In this document: piece by piece, positions 1-9,240 of the stretch | Position numbering within the stretch: the stretch's first letter is position 1 | Layout: each line of letters starts with the position of its first letter | From: Polynucleobacter sp. AP-Sving-400A-A2 | GTDB taxonomy: Bacteria; Pseudomonadota; Gammaproteobacteria; Burkholderiales; Burkholderiaceae | Assembly (NCBI RefSeq): GCF_018688155.1 | Contig: NZ_CP061312.1 | Coordinates: 1,488,001-1,552,000 of the forward strand | Reading direction: 5' to 3' | DNA: 64,000 bases | Translations under genes and position numbers: made by a program | Notes under the pieces: model-generated | Databases searched by the model: none | What the model was told of the DNA's origin: nothing | The model's input: the letters and a program-made list of their open reading frames with translations, nothing else

Positions 1-230
1 GCTTTTGACTGAGCAAAATCGATAGCAAGCTGAACAGTAGTAATTTTCTCAGCTTCTTCATCCGGAATTTCAATCCCGAACTCATCTTCCAAAGCCATTA
101 CCAATTCAACAGTGTCAAGAGAGTCTGCGCCTAAGTCATTCACAAAAGAAGATTCATTCTTGATCTCTGCTTCTGCGACGCCCAATTGCTCAGCGACGAT
201 CTTCTTAACGCGTTGTTCGATGTTATCCAT
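1..230 (-). CDS. acpP: Acyl carrier protein (3' end cut by window edge)
   Basis: This is the acyl carrier protein that holds growing fatty acyl chains during cytoplasmic fatty acid synthesis. The gene reads on the minus strand from ATG at 228-230 ([10 protein letters not shown]...) and runs off the window after 76 codons, so only the last few residues and the stop are missing. The 4'-phosphopantetheine attachment motif GADSLDT is present with Ser37 as the modified serine. It is acidic throughout, as expected of the family. It follows fabG in the same direction, as in the usual fabH-fabD-fabG-acpP(-fabF) order; fabF would lie beyond the edge. Confidence 0.97.
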   Translation of the reverse strand, partial: MDNIEQRVKKIVAEQLGVAEAEIKNESSFVNDLGADSLDTVELVMALEDEFGIEIPDEEAEKITTVQLAIDFAQSK

Positions 231-332
231 TAATTCCCCCAAGGGTTGTAAAAAAACGATGAAAAGGATTTTATCAGCTTGGCAGGCTAAATTAGTAAAT
301 CCGCCAAAAAATGATCAATTCCTGCTTTGTTA

Positions 333-1076
333 TTAGGCTAAATAGAGTCCGCCATTGACATGCAAGGTATTTCCAGTGATATATCCGGCCGCTGGAGAGG
401 CTAAAAACGCCACTGCTTGGGCTACATCTTCTGGGCTACCCAGACGCGCCAAAGGAATATTCGCTTTTAGGGCATTTTGCTGCTCTTCACTCAAAGCACG
501 GGTCATATCTGTGTCAATAAAGCCAGGAGCCACACAATTGACAGTGATATTGCGGCTACCGATTTCGCGAGCTAAGGCGCGGGTCATGCCTGAAACACCG
601 GATTTAGCAGCAGCGTAATTAGCTTGCCCAGGGTTGCCCATATGGCCAACAATCGAAGTGATATTAATAATGCGGCCAGCGCGCGCTTTCATCATGGGGC
701 GCATTACAGCTTGCGATAAACGGAAAACTGCGCTTAAGTTGGTATCGATCACATCGGTCCACTCATCTGTTTTCATGCGCATCGCTAGGTTATCGCGAGT
801 GATGCCTGCGTTATTGACCAAAATACTGATACCGCCAAAATCTTTGACAATCAAATCAATAATGTCTTCGCAAGCCTTAGGATCAGTCACATTCAATACC
901 TCGCCACGACCACCGCTCGCTTGTAAACGGGTGTTGATTGCTTTGGCGCCATCCTCAGACGTAGCGGTACCAATTACCCTGGCACCACATTTCACCAACT
1001 CATCCGCAATGGCTTGGCCAATACCGCGCGATGCGCCGGTCACTAATGCAATTTGTCCGCTTAAGTCGAGATTCAT
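333..1076 (-). CDS. fabG: 3-oxoacyl-[ACP] reductase FabG
   Basis: NADPH-dependent beta-ketoacyl-ACP reductase, which reduces 3-oxoacyl-ACP to (3R)-3-hydroxyacyl-ACP in each elongation cycle. At 247 aa it is a normal-length short-chain dehydrogenase. The Rossmann motif TGASRGIG is at residues 13-20, NNAG at 88-91, and the catalytic Ser141, Tyr154 and Lys158 (NYAAAKSG) are all present. The C-terminus ends in the typical HVNGGLYLA. It sits about 45 bp after fabD and about 100 bp before acpP. A GGAAGA ribosome-binding sequence precedes the ATG at 1076. Confidence 0.97.
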   Translation of the reverse strand: MNLDLSGQIALVTGASRGIGQAIADELVKCGARVIGTATSEDGAKAINTRLQASGGRGEVLNVTDPKACEDIIDLIVKDFGGISILVNNAGITRDNLAMRMKTDEWTDVIDTNLSAVFRLSQAVMRPMMKARAGRIINITSIVGHMGNPGQANYAAAKSGVSGMTRALAREIGSRNITVNCVAPGFIDTDMTRALSEEQQNALKANIPLARLGSPEDVAQAVAFLASPAAGYITGNTLHVNGGLYLA

Positions 1077-1121
1077 ATTTGTCTTCCGTTGTTTCTTTGT
1101 TATTTCTTTGTTGTTTCTTTT

Positions 1122-2057
1122 TTACTTTACCGCAGCCAATGCCTCATTGAGACTGACTTCATCAAAGATAGGCAGTCCAGTGACATTCTCATTAATACGC
1201 TTTGTTAATCCAGCCAATACCTTACCGGGACCGCACTCCACTACTTGATTAATTCCCTGCTGTGCCATCGCATTAATAGTCTCTTGCCAACGCACAGGCT
1301 TGGCAGCTTGACGCACTAAGGCGTCCTTGATGGCTGCAGGATCATTCAATACATTGACATCCACGTTGTTGACTACGGAGATAGTCGGAACCTTAAATTC
1401 AATACCAGCCAAGTAGCCTTTGAGTTTTTCAGAGGCAGGCTGCAATAATGATGAATGAAATGGCGCTGACACTGGCAATGGCAGAGCACGTTTTGCGCCA
1501 GCCGCCTTAAGCAATTCACAGGCTTTAGTTACCGCATCACTGCCGCCGGCAATGACGACTTGCCCTGGAGCATTGAAGTTCACAGCCTCCACTACACCAC
1601 CTGAGGCTGCAGCAGCCTCAGCACAAACCGTCTTCACAATCGCATCATCTAAACCCAAGATAGCGGCCATACCACCAGTACCTACTGGCACTGCTGTCTG
1701 CATCGCCTCAGCACGAAAACGAACCAAAGGCACAGCATCTTTAAAATCAATGACGCCTGCAGCAACCAAAGCAGAGTACTCACCCAAGCTATGACCAGCC
1801 ATCATCTGAGGAACGGCGCCACCAGAGGCTAACCAAGCGCGATAAAACGCAATCGCTGCAGTCAACATCACAGGTTGCGTATTAGTCGTTAGAGACAATG
1901 CCTCAGCGGAGCCTTCAGCAATGAGTTTTGCAACATCTTCACCTAAGGCTTCTGAAGCTTCCTGCAAAGTCGCACGGACTTCAGGGCGATCAGCAATAGT
2001 GTTGAGCATCCCAACAGATTGGGAACCTTGGCCAGGGAATACAAATGCAAATGTCAT
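1122..2057 (-). CDS. fabD: Malonyl-CoA:ACP transacylase FabD
   Basis: Transfers malonyl from CoA to acyl carrier protein, supplying the extender unit for fatty acid synthesis. The 311-aa protein starts with the family signature FVFPGQGSQSVGM and has the nucleophile in GHSLGEYSALVAAG (Ser90) and the catalytic His201 in APFHSSLL. Length and motifs are standard, so it should be active. It lies 39 bp after fabH and 45 bp before fabG on the same strand, almost certainly in one transcript. Confidence 0.97.
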   Translation of the reverse strand: MTFAFVFPGQGSQSVGMLNTIADRPEVRATLQEASEALGEDVAKLIAEGSAEALSLTTNTQPVMLTAAIAFYRAWLASGGAVPQMMAGHSLGEYSALVAAGVIDFKDAVPLVRFRAEAMQTAVPVGTGGMAAILGLDDAIVKTVCAEAAAASGGVVEAVNFNAPGQVVIAGGSDAVTKACELLKAAGAKRALPLPVSAPFHSSLLQPASEKLKGYLAGIEFKVPTISVVNNVDVNVLNDPAAIKDALVRQAAKPVRWQETINAMAQQGINQVVECGPGKVLAGLTKRINENVTGLPIFDEVSLNEALAAVK

Positions 2058-2096
2058 AGGAATAATCGCTGAATAATGGTTATTGATATTTTTGCT

Positions 2097-3083
2097 TTAG
2101 TACTTAATAACTGCTGCGCCCCAAGCAAAGCCACCGCCCACACCCTCTAGTAAAAGATGTTGGCCACGTTGAATTTGACCAGAGCGCACGCCGACATCGA
2201 GCGCAAGCGGGATAGAGGCAGCAGAAGTATTGCCGTGCTCATGGACGGTCACAATGACCTTATCCATTGACATACCCATCTTGCGAGCCGTGCTCTCCAT
2301 AATGCGAATATTGGCTTGATGCGGAACCAACCAATCAATTTGCTCTGGTTTGAGGTTGGCTTTTTCTAAAGCTTCATGAGCGACTTGCTCAAGTACTTTG
2401 ACAGCCAACTTAAACACTGCAGGGCCATCCATGGTTAAGTAAGCGGTTCCCTCTACACCACCCTGCTTAGCGCGCCCTGGCACACACAGGATATCGCGTT
2501 GACTGCCATCCGCATGCAAGGCCGTAGCCAAAATGCCTGGCTCGGTAGAAGCTTCTAATACAACTGCGCCAGCACCATCGCCAAATAAAACAGAAGTGGT
2601 GCGATCCTGAAAATCCAAAATGCGGGAGAAAGTTTCTGCGCCGAGAACTAATACTTTTTTGTAAGTGCCCGTACGAATAAATGCATCCGCAATTGCGAGA
2701 GCATAAGTAAAGCCTGCACAGACTGCCTGGACATCGAATGCTGCGCAATTGGTATGAGCGCCCAACTTGTCTTGCACTACACAAGCCGTACTGGGGAAAC
2801 CGCCCAAATGATCTGGTGTCGATGTCGCCAAAATAATTAAATCAAGATCTTCAGAAGTACAGCCAGCCGCCTCTAATGCCGCTTGGGCTGCCTTGACTGC
2901 TAGGTCACTCGTGAGTTGGTTTTCTGCAGCAAAGTGACGAGCAGAAATTCCACTTCTAGTCACAATCCATTCATCGCTAGTTTCAAGACCAATCTTCGCT
3001 AAACGCTCAACTAAGTCTTGATTGCTCAAACGCTGTTCCGGAAGATAACTTCCAGTTCCGGCTATTCGTGAATAAGTACTCAT
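2097..3083 (-). CDS. fabH: 3-oxoacyl-[ACP] synthase III FabH
   Basis: Condenses acetyl-CoA with malonyl-ACP to start fatty acid chains. The 328-aa thiolase-fold protein has the complete catalytic triad: Cys122 in DVQAVCAGF, His255 in VPHQANIR and Asn285 in EHGNTSAAS. The C-terminal [18 protein letters not shown] is typical of FabH rather than FabB/F. The ATG overlaps the plsX stop codon by four bases (ATGA at 3080-3083), suggesting translational coupling of phospholipid and fatty-acid initiation steps. Confidence 0.97.
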   Translation of the reverse strand: MSTYSRIAGTGSYLPEQRLSNQDLVERLAKIGLETSDEWIVTRSGISARHFAAENQLTSDLAVKAAQAALEAAGCTSEDLDLIILATSTPDHLGGFPSTACVVQDKLGAHTNCAAFDVQAVCAGFTYALAIADAFIRTGTYKKVLVLGAETFSRILDFQDRTTSVLFGDGAGAVVLEASTEPGILATALHADGSQRDILCVPGRAKQGGVEGTAYLTMDGPAVFKLAVKVLEQVAHEALEKANLKPEQIDWLVPHQANIRIMESTARKMGMSMDKVIVTVHEHGNTSAASIPLALDVGVRSGQIQRGQHLLLEGVGGGFAWGAAVIKY

Positions 3084-4096
3084 GATTGCTTTGTCTCCGC
3101 CGCAAAAGCTTGAGCGATCCGCTCTACCATGCGATTTTTTGCTGCTTCATATGCGCGCTCAAGCGCAAAACTAAATGCAAAACGATCCGCTGAACCGTGG
3201 CTCTTAATCACGCAACCACGTAAACCCAATAATACCGCCCCGTTATAGCGGCGATGATCCACACGCTTGCGAACACGTAATAAGGGCACCATGGCACAGA
3301 TCGCCATGAGTTTAGTCAGCCATGAGCGATTAAATTCTTGTTTAATTAGACCACTCATCATCTTTGCCAAGCCTTCACTGGCCTTCAGGACAACGTTACC
3401 CACAAAACCATCGCACACCACGATATCCGTAGTGCCTTTAAAAATGTCATTACCTTCTACGTTGCCATAAAAGTTGAGGTTTGTTTGGCGTAGCAACTCA
3501 CTCGTCTGCTTCACTACTTCATTACCTTTAATGACTTCCTCACCAATATTCAAAAGACCGATGGAGGGATTTTGTTTGCCGTCGACAACTTGAACCATCA
3601 CGTTAGCCATTTGTGCAAATTGCACCAAATGCATAGGCTCGCAGTCTGCGTTAGCACCAAGATCCAACATCGTAGTACCGCGCCCTTTTTCATTCGGGAT
3701 CGCAGTAGCAATTGCAGGACGGTCCACACCGTCCAGCGTTTTGAGGATATAGCGGGATATGGCCATCAAGGCGCCAGTATTACCAGAGGAAATGATCGCG
3801 TCAGCCAGACCATCTTTAACCTGCTCGATGGCAACCCGCATGGAAGAATCTTTTTTACGACGCAATGCCACCTCAATGGGGTCATCCATCAGGACGACTT
3901 CACTAGCAGAAATGATTTGGATGCGTTCCACCAGCGCTTTGGGAAATTGACTCAAGGCTTGCTCGAGTGCCTCCGAATTGCCAACTAAAACAATCTTTAC
4001 ATCAGTATGTTTTTCGAGAAAATCACAACAAGCGGGAACAGTAACGACTATCCCGTGATCTCCGCCCATGGCATCGATAGCAAGTGTGACGCTCAT
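3080..4096 (-). CDS. plsX: Phosphate acyltransferase PlsX
   Basis: Makes acyl-phosphate from acyl-ACP, the first step of the PlsX/PlsY route to phosphatidic acid; a peripheral membrane enzyme. The 338-aa sequence begins with the family hallmark [12 protein letters not shown] and contains [21 protein letters not shown] and [17 protein letters not shown]. Length is typical. It lies downstream of rpmF, but a clear hairpin with a T-rich tract separates the two genes, so the usual rpmF-plsX read-through may be attenuated here. Confidence 0.96.
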   Translation of the reverse strand: MSVTLAIDAMGGDHGIVVTVPACCDFLEKHTDVKIVLVGNSEALEQALSQFPKALVERIQIISASEVVLMDDPIEVALRRKKDSSMRVAIEQVKDGLADAIISSGNTGALMAISRYILKTLDGVDRPAIATAIPNEKGRGTTMLDLGANADCEPMHLVQFAQMANVMVQVVDGKQNPSIGLLNIGEEVIKGNEVVKQTSELLRQTNLNFYGNVEGNDIFKGTTDIVVCDGFVGNVVLKASEGLAKMMSGLIKQEFNRSWLTKLMAICAMVPLLRVRKRVDHRRYNGAVLLGLRGCVIKSHGSADRFAFSFALERAYEAAKNRMVERIAQAFAAETKQS

Positions 4097-4116
4097 AAAA
4101 TCAGGTATTGCTGCAA

Positions 4117-4160
4117 GTGGTTTTTTTAAAGAAAAAAGCGGCTTTTATTGGAGCCGCTTC
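4117..4160 (-). terminator. Intrinsic terminator/attenuator between rpmF and plsX
   Basis: A perfect 8-bp stem, AAGCGGCT (4136-4143) with AGCCGCTT (4152-4159), has an 8-base loop. On the minus strand it is followed by a T-rich tract (complement of 4117-4135). It lies just after the rpmF stop and about 20 bp upstream of the plsX start. It could end rpmF transcripts or act as a partial terminator lowering fab-operon expression relative to L32. Confidence 0.7.
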
Positions 4161-4179
4161 TATCTTTTAGACTAAAGAA

Positions 4180-4359
4180 CTAGTCGTTTTTTGTTTTAAC
4201 AACTTTACGGCCACGGTAGTAGCCGTTTGGTGAAATGTGGTGGCGCAAATGAGCCTCACCAGTTGTGGCTTCAACAGCCGTAGCAGGTGCGGTCAAAAAG
4301 TCGTGCGCACGGTGCATGCCACGTTTGGATGGTGATTTTTTATTCTGTTGGACGGCCAT
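4180..4359 (-). CDS. rpmF: 50S ribosomal protein L32
   Basis: Small ribosomal protein of the large subunit, 59 aa. The sequence begins [20 protein letters not shown] and contains the conserved [13 protein letters not shown] near the C-terminus. It has no zinc-binding cysteines, like the E. coli L32, so it is a zinc-independent form. The start is the ATG at 4357-4359, preceded by AGGAGTTCAAT, a good ribosome-binding site. It sits between yceD and plsX, the order seen in many proteobacteria. Confidence 0.95.
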   Translation of the reverse strand: MAVQQNKKSPSKRGMHRAHDFLTAPATAVEATTGEAHLRHHISPNGYYRGRKVVKTKND

Positions 4360-4464
4360 ATTGAACTCCTAAGCAAGGCGACATTCTAGCATGTAAATTG
4401 AGATAAATGCCTGATTTGTTGATAAAACGGATTTGGAATACCGCTCCCAATAAATGGGATCAAA

Positions 4465-5043
4465 TCAATTTTTCTTCATATTTTTCAATATGTTAAAGGG
4501 GTTCTGAGGCTTGTCGGAGGCATCCAAAGCTTCGCCAACCTCGCCAAATGACGAGGTATGGGGCTGGCAAGCACCCTCTGGATGCTTTGGAATTAAGGGC
4601 ATGGAAAGGAGGATTTCATCCTCAATTAGCCCTAGAAGGTCAAAGTGCTGGCTTGCTACCAAAGGCTCTTGTTGATCATCCTCCATAGGAAAGGCGTCAG
4701 CTTCCTCCTCGGTGGCCACCATGACAAATCGACTCTCTTGAACCAAATCCAGTCCGCAATCCTGCAAACAGCTCTGACAAACTAGGTGAATACGGCCTTT
4801 TACAGCCAATTTCAGAATTTGCCGGGGCTCAGAACCAGGAGAATCTGCAAAATGGGTCTTTAATTCCCAATGAAAGCCATCGCCCTGCTCAATACTAGAG
4901 GCCTCTTCAGTCAGCCTAGGCAGGGCTGAAATCTCTAAAAATCCTGTCCCTTTATAGGACTGAGGGGCGCAAAAGTCGATCCGACTCAAAGCCTTGGGAT
5001 CGGCGGATAGCTCAACTTGAGGTAAAACTTGATTACGATTCAT
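4465..5043 (-). CDS. yceD: YceD/DUF177 family protein
   Basis: A 192-aa member of the YceD (DUF177) family, almost always encoded just upstream of rpmF; linked in bacteria and plants to 23S rRNA or 50S maturation, although the exact reaction is not settled. Visible features are a CQSCLQDC segment in the middle, the family's typical acidic stretch (TEEEADAFPMEDD) and the LIEDEILLSMPLIPKHPEGAC motif. The end (PFNILKNMKKN) is also typical. It is divergent from maf, with starts only about 44 bp apart. Confidence 0.9.
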   Translation of the reverse strand: MNRNQVLPQVELSADPKALSRIDFCAPQSYKGTGFLEISALPRLTEEASSIEQGDGFHWELKTHFADSPGSEPRQILKLAVKGRIHLVCQSCLQDCGLDLVQESRFVMVATEEEADAFPMEDDQQEPLVASQHFDLLGLIEDEILLSMPLIPKHPEGACQPHTSSFGEVGEALDASDKPQNPFNILKNMKKN

Positions 5044-5086
5044 GACATCAGTCTAAATGAAGGCTTTAGCGAAAGTACGAGTAGCG

Positions 5087-5680
5087 ATGAGTAATTCTGC
5101 AAAAAAACTAATTCTGGCATCCACCTCGGTCTACCGTCGGGAGCTCTTAGAGCGCCTGCGTATTCCCTTTGATGTCATCTCTCCCCAGGTGGATGAAACC
5201 CCCCTCCCAGGAGAAGACACTGTAAATTTAGCCTTGCGCTTAGCCAAGGCGAAAGCTGCGGCAGTTGCGAAAGATCACCCCGAGGCATGGGTCATTGGCT
5301 CGGATCAAGTAGCCGATCTGTGTGGAGCTGCTATTGGTAAACCAGGAAACTTTGAGCGCGCTATGGCGCAACTACAACTCATGCGCGGTGCTACTGTGAC
5401 TTTTCAAACGGCGCTCTGTCTGATGCATGGCGATGTCGAAACAACAATCAATATTCCTACGGAAGTGACCTTTCGAAAACTATCGGATGATGCTCTAGAG
5501 GCATACCTCCATGCCGAAGAGCCCTACGACTGTGCTGGTAGCGCCAAGTCTGAAGGCCTCGGAATCTCACTCTTGGAGTCCATCAAAAGCGATGATCCCA
5601 CTGCATTAATTGGCTTGCCATTGATCGCACTGAGTAGCTTATTGCGTGAAGCGGGCTTTGTTATTCCAGGTAAAAAATAA
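5087..5680 (+). CDS. maf: Maf-like nucleoside triphosphate pyrophosphatase
   Basis: Maf/YceF-type house-cleaning pyrophosphatase that hydrolyses non-canonical or methylated nucleotides such as m7GTP. The N-terminal motif LILASTSVYRRELLERL and the DE(x)PLPGED segment are clear, as are GSDQVADL and the CAGSAKSEGLG stretch near the active site. An upstream ATG at 5057 is in frame, but the start at 5087 (MSNSAKKLILAST) matches the family N-terminus and is chosen. The stop overlaps the next gene by one base (TAATG), indicating coupling. Confidence 0.93.
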   Translation: MSNSAKKLILASTSVYRRELLERLRIPFDVISPQVDETPLPGEDTVNLALRLAKAKAAAVAKDHPEAWVIGSDQVADLCGAAIGKPGNFERAMAQLQLMRGATVTFQTALCLMHGDVETTINIPTEVTFRKLSDDALEAYLHAEEPYDCAGSAKSEGLGISLLESIKSDDPTALIGLPLIALSSLLREAGFVIPGKK

Positions 5681-6453
5681 TGAGTTCAACACTAGGCACC
5701 CTCTTTTTAATTCCCAATACTTTGGGTGATGATGCTCGCGTGGAGCAATTGCCTTGGGTTTTACCAAGCGAAACTATTTCCCACACTGCCAAGCTCACCC
5801 ACTGGATTGTGGAGGATGCAAAAACTGCCCGTGCTTTTTTAAAAGCAGTCGATAGCGTTTCACCCTTAGCTTGCACTATTCAAGAAATGCAGATGAGTGA
5901 GTGGCGTGGCGTTGCACGCAATGCTAAGTATGGTGACGCTGTTAAACCGATGGATTTACTCCAGCCCCTCATTGCCGGCAAAGACATGGGGCTTATGTCA
6001 GAGGCTGGCGTTCCGGGGGTGGCGGATCCTGGTGCAGAACTCGTACTGGCAGCGCATAAGCTGGGTGCCAAAGTGAAGCCTTTGGTCGGCCCAAGCTCTA
6101 TTCTGCTGGGCCTGATGGCCAGTGGTTTAAATGGTCAACGCTTTACGTTTCAGGGTTATGTTCCACATGATGCTCAAGATCGCACTGCGCGACTGAAACA
6201 GTTGGAAGTGGAATCTAGAAAATTACATCAGACTCAAATTTGGATTGAGACACCGTATCGCAATACTGCGATGCTGATGGCATGCCTGAATACGCTGTCA
6301 CCGCAATCCATGCTTTGCATGGGAATGGATCTGAGCTTGCCAACTGAGATGATCACTACGCTATCAATTGCAGATTGGCGCAAGCGCTTTCCAAATGAGG
6401 CTGCCTGCGCTTCATTACAAAATAGGCCAGCAGTATTTCTATTGCTGGCCTAG
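5680..6453 (+). CDS. SAM-dependent methyltransferase, RsmI-like tetrapyrrole-methylase fold
   Basis: A 257-aa protein of the tetrapyrrole (corrin/porphyrin) methylase superfamily, closest in appearance to RsmI, the 16S rRNA C1402 2'-O-methyltransferase. Shared features are the N-terminal GTLFLIPNTLGDD (compare GxLYxVPTPIGN), MSEAGVPGVADPGAELV, the VGPSSILLGLMASGL SAM-site loop, FQGYVPHDAQDR and an IWIETPYRN segment. It differs enough from canonical RsmI (for example, IPNTLGDD) that it is probably a paralogue whose target is not known. It is translationally coupled to maf. Confidence 0.85.
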   Translation: MSSTLGTLFLIPNTLGDDARVEQLPWVLPSETISHTAKLTHWIVEDAKTARAFLKAVDSVSPLACTIQEMQMSEWRGVARNAKYGDAVKPMDLLQPLIAGKDMGLMSEAGVPGVADPGAELVLAAHKLGAKVKPLVGPSSILLGLMASGLNGQRFTFQGYVPHDAQDRTARLKQLEVESRKLHQTQIWIETPYRNTAMLMACLNTLSPQSMLCMGMDLSLPTEMITTLSIADWRKRFPNEAACASLQNRPAVFLLLA

Positions 6454-6484
6454 GTGCTTTTGTTACCTAATTAATCTATCGTTT

Positions 6485-7444
6485 TTACTTTAGATCAGGG
6501 GTCTTAATTAAAGCCTTACCTGCTGCAGCGCCAACTTCAGCGCCGAAACGTTTAGCAACACGCTCAGCAAAATTCTCTTTCATGGTGTAGTCCAGAATAT
6601 CTGGCGCCTTGAAGACATCGCGTGCCACGGTCTCTACCGTTCCATAACCATCCACTAAACCAATTTTGATTGCTTGCTCGCCATTCCAAACGCGGCCCGA
6701 AAACATCTCCGGGGTTTCTTTTAGACGATCGCCACGACCTGCTTTGACTACCGCAATAAATTGTTGATGAATCTCATCAATCATCGTTTTAATCATTTCT
6801 ACTTGCTGTGGATTTTCTTTGGAGAATGGATCCATCATGCCCTTATTGGAGCCAGCCGTGATCATGCGACGAGTCACGCCCAACTTATCCATCAGGCCAG
6901 TAAAACCAAAGCCTTCCATGATCACGCCAATAGATCCAACTAAGCTCGCCTTGTCCACCAAAATTTGGTCGCCTGCAACAGCTACGTAGTAACCGCCTGA
7001 AGCACAGATATCCTCCACTACGACATAAAACGGCTTACCTGGATAGAGTTTGCGTAAGCGATGAATCTCATCATTCATCATGCCAGCCTGAACTGGAGAA
7101 CCGCCTGGACTATTGATACGCAAGACTACCCCTGCACTATTATCATTTTCAAAAGCGGCAGTCAGTGATGAGTTGATATCTAATGCATTAGCCATCGAAC
7201 TCGAAGAAATCTCCCCTTCCAGCGTGACTAAGGCGGTATGTTTTTCCGTACCCATACCGCGCCCTGGCAGATGAAAATCAAATACCGCCAGTATTACGCC
7301 GACAAAGACCAGAAGGGTGAGGATACGAAACACTGCTTTCCAGCGACGCGCCTTGCGAGTCTCTTTTAAATTCTCTAGCAATAAATGCTCAAGGGCTTGA
7401 CGCTCCCAATTTTGATTCGCATTCTCAGATTGATTTTGATCCAT
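6485..7444 (-). CDS. S49 family signal peptide peptidase (SppA-like, short form)
   Basis: Membrane-anchored serine protease that degrades cleaved signal peptides. At 319 aa it is the short, single-domain form. It has a basic cytoplasmic N-terminus, one membrane segment at about residues 38-57, and then the protease domain. Ser149 in ICASGGYYVAVAGD is the nucleophile, and Lys201, 52 residues later, fits the Ser/Lys dyad spacing of Bacillus SppA. LRINSPGGSP and VGSIGVI are also family motifs. It is followed by nothing on its strand before the convergent methyltransferase gene, and lies 21 bp after the HAD phosphatase. Confidence 0.9.
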   Translation of the reverse strand: MDQNQSENANQNWERQALEHLLLENLKETRKARRWKAVFRILTLLVFVGVILAVFDFHLPGRGMGTEKHTALVTLEGEISSSSMANALDINSSLTAAFENDNSAGVVLRINSPGGSPVQAGMMNDEIHRLRKLYPGKPFYVVVEDICASGGYYVAVAGDQILVDKASLVGSIGVIMEGFGFTGLMDKLGVTRRMITAGSNKGMMDPFSKENPQQVEMIKTMIDEIHQQFIAVVKAGRGDRLKETPEMFSGRVWNGEQAIKIGLVDGYGTVETVARDVFKAPDILDYTMKENFAERVAKRFGAEVGAAAGKALIKTPDLK

Positions 7445-7465
7445 CTTTTTAATCCTTTTTACTAA

Positions 7466-8152
7466 CTAGTTTTTAACAGTGAGATTCTGACTGAGCCAAG
7501 TTGCCAACTGCGCGACATCATCCACATGCATCAGTGATGGTGCTTCTTTTAAAGTACTCGGAGGATGCGCGCCATACGTAACCGCCACCGCATCAACTCC
7601 TGCATTAGCTGCCATATCTAAATCATGGGTGGTATCACCAATCATCAGCATACGGCGCATGGGTACTTGCATCACATCCGAGAGCTCTAAGAGCATTCCG
7701 GGATGGGGCTTCGAGAAAGATTCATCCGCAGTACGGGTCTCATGAAACATCTGCTCTAGCTGATGATGTTTTAAAGATCGATCCAGTCCAACGCGAGACT
7801 TTCCAGTGGCAACACCTAATAGATAACCATCCTCGCGTAGGCTTTGGAGTAATTCACGAATACCTGGAAATAAATCGAGTTCGTGATCTTTAGCCAGATA
7901 GTGAAATCGAAAGCGCTCCGTTAAATTAGGGAAATGCGCTGGCTCAATCCAAGGCACCGCTCTTCTGAGTGAATCCTGAATACCCAAACCAATGACCGAA
8001 CTAGCCAAAGTGTCATCGGGCTCTTTGAAACCTAAATCACGGCAAGCTTGCTGAATACAGTCGACGATTGTCGGCGTGGAATCCATGATGGTTCCATCCC
8101 AATCCCAGACGATCAGGTCGTAACGTCTATCGGGCTTTTGCTCTTCAGACAT
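7466..8152 (-). CDS. HAD-family phosphatase (phosphoglycolate-phosphatase-like)
   Basis: Haloacid-dehalogenase hydrolase with motif I VWDWDGTIMDS (Asp17 nucleophile, Asp19), motif II VATGKS, motif III lysine in FSKPHPGM and motif IV MIGDTTHDLDMA. Substrate cannot be told from sequence; Gph-like or PpaX-like activity is likely. The ATG at 8152 is preferred over an in-frame TTG at 8167 because it gives a normal N-terminus. It overlaps the end of the upstream rluC gene by 8 bp, so the two are probably co-expressed, a pairing common in Burkholderiales. A second HAD gene is at 59138. Confidence 0.88.
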   Translation of the reverse strand: MSEEQKPDRRYDLIVWDWDGTIMDSTPTIVDCIQQACRDLGFKEPDDTLASSVIGLGIQDSLRRAVPWIEPAHFPNLTERFRFHYLAKDHELDLFPGIRELLQSLREDGYLLGVATGKSRVGLDRSLKHHQLEQMFHETRTADESFSKPHPGMLLELSDVMQVPMRRMLMIGDTTHDLDMAANAGVDAVAVTYGAHPPSTLKEAPSLMHVDDVAQLATWLSQNLTVKN

Positions 8153-9164
8153 TGTTAGGCACTTCAAAAGTTTTTATCATCGCGGTAAATTCAGTGGGTA
8201 GTGGTGATTCGATACGCATTTTCTCGCCAGTACGTGGATGAGTAAAGCCTGCTAAGTGGGCGTGCAAATATAGGCGCTTGGACTTCACAATCTTGTCTTG
8301 ATCTTCAAAGCCATATTTATCGTCACCCAAAATCGAGTGGCCTAGTTTTTGTAAGTGGACTCGAATCTGGTGAGTGCGTCCGGTTTTCAGTTGAGCCTCG
8401 GCTAGGGTGATTGCCACCTCTCCACGTTTCATTACTTTAGTGACGCGCAATGCGGTATGACTTGGCAGACCATCTGGGTCAACACGAACGCGACGCTCGC
8501 CATTGGCTAATAGGTATTTATGTAATGCAAACTTAAGCTGCATCGTGCCTGCGCCCTGAGCAATTTCCCCATGGGCCAGCAAGTAATAACGTTTATCTGT
8601 TTGCCTTTCGCGAATTTGACGATGCAGTTCCACCAAAGCGCTCCGCTTTTTAGCCAGAAGCAGTACGCCTGATGTATCTCGGTCCAAACGGTGAACCAAT
8701 TCCAAGAATTTGAGTTCGGGGCGGGTAATGCGCAGGGTCTCAATCACGCCCAGGGCGATTCCTGAACCTCCATGAACTGCCAAACCTGCTGGTTTATTTA
8801 CTATTAATAGAGCTTCATCCTCGAACAAAATGGGCATTTTGTCGGAATACCCCTGCGCCCGGGACTTTGTTTGAGCGGTATTGACGGCCGCCATTTGGGC
8901 AGGCTCAGCAAGACGAACTGGCGGGACTCTGATGACATCCCCCTCAATTAAGCGCGTAGTCGGCTCAGCCCTTTTCTTATTCACCCGCACCTCGCCGGAG
9001 CGAATAATCCGATAAACGTGGCTTTTGGGAACCCCTTTTGCCCAACGTAGTAGATAGTTATCTAGGCGCTGGCCAGCCTCTTCTGGACCAATAGTCTGAA
9101 GATGAACAGCGGCTGGGGCACTGGTTTTGACCTGTAAGGGCTTGGAAATAGGTTCGGATTTCAT
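8145..9164 (-). CDS. rluC: 23S rRNA pseudouridine synthase RluC
   Basis: RluA-family pseudouridine synthase that modifies 23S rRNA (positions 955, 2504 and 2580 for E. coli RluC). The 339-aa protein has an N-terminal S4 RNA-binding domain (about residues 30-85, QRLDNYLLRWAKGVP) and a catalytic domain with HRLDRDTSG, Asp161 being the catalytic aspartate. KTGRTHQIRVHL near the C-terminus is another family motif. Placement next to rne, transcribed divergently, is the usual arrangement for this gene and supports RluC over RluD. Confidence 0.92.
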   Translation of the reverse strand: MKSEPISKPLQVKTSAPAAVHLQTIGPEEAGQRLDNYLLRWAKGVPKSHVYRIIRSGEVRVNKKRAEPTTRLIEGDVIRVPPVRLAEPAQMAAVNTAQTKSRAQGYSDKMPILFEDEALLIVNKPAGLAVHGGSGIALGVIETLRITRPELKFLELVHRLDRDTSGVLLLAKKRSALVELHRQIRERQTDKRYYLLAHGEIAQGAGTMQLKFALHKYLLANGERRVRVDPDGLPSHTALRVTKVMKRGEVAITLAEAQLKTGRTHQIRVHLQKLGHSILGDDKYGFEDQDKIVKSKRLYLHAHLAGFTHPRTGEKMRIESPLPTEFTAMIKTFEVPNNV

Positions 9165-9240
9165 GATTTATCTCTCTTGCCACCCCGACGGGGGTCGACA
9201 AGGGACTTAACGATACCCCATTGTCCTTCAACTTGTGCCG

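Noticed and set aside
112..336. Plus-strand 74-codon frame over acpP
   Set aside because: It lies opposite the well-supported acpP gene, has no recognisable domain and continues into non-coding sequence.
634..1248. Plus-strand 204-codon frame across fabG and fabD
   Set aside because: Antisense to two genes with complete catalytic motifs; its translation has the composition of a reverse-strand shadow.
3572..3988. Plus-strand 138-codon frame over plsX
   Set aside because: Antisense to plsX, no family resemblance and no ribosome-binding site.
8153..8167. Longer HAD phosphatase starting at TTG 8167
   Set aside because: The ATG at 8152 gives the expected N-terminus and a shorter overlap with rluC.
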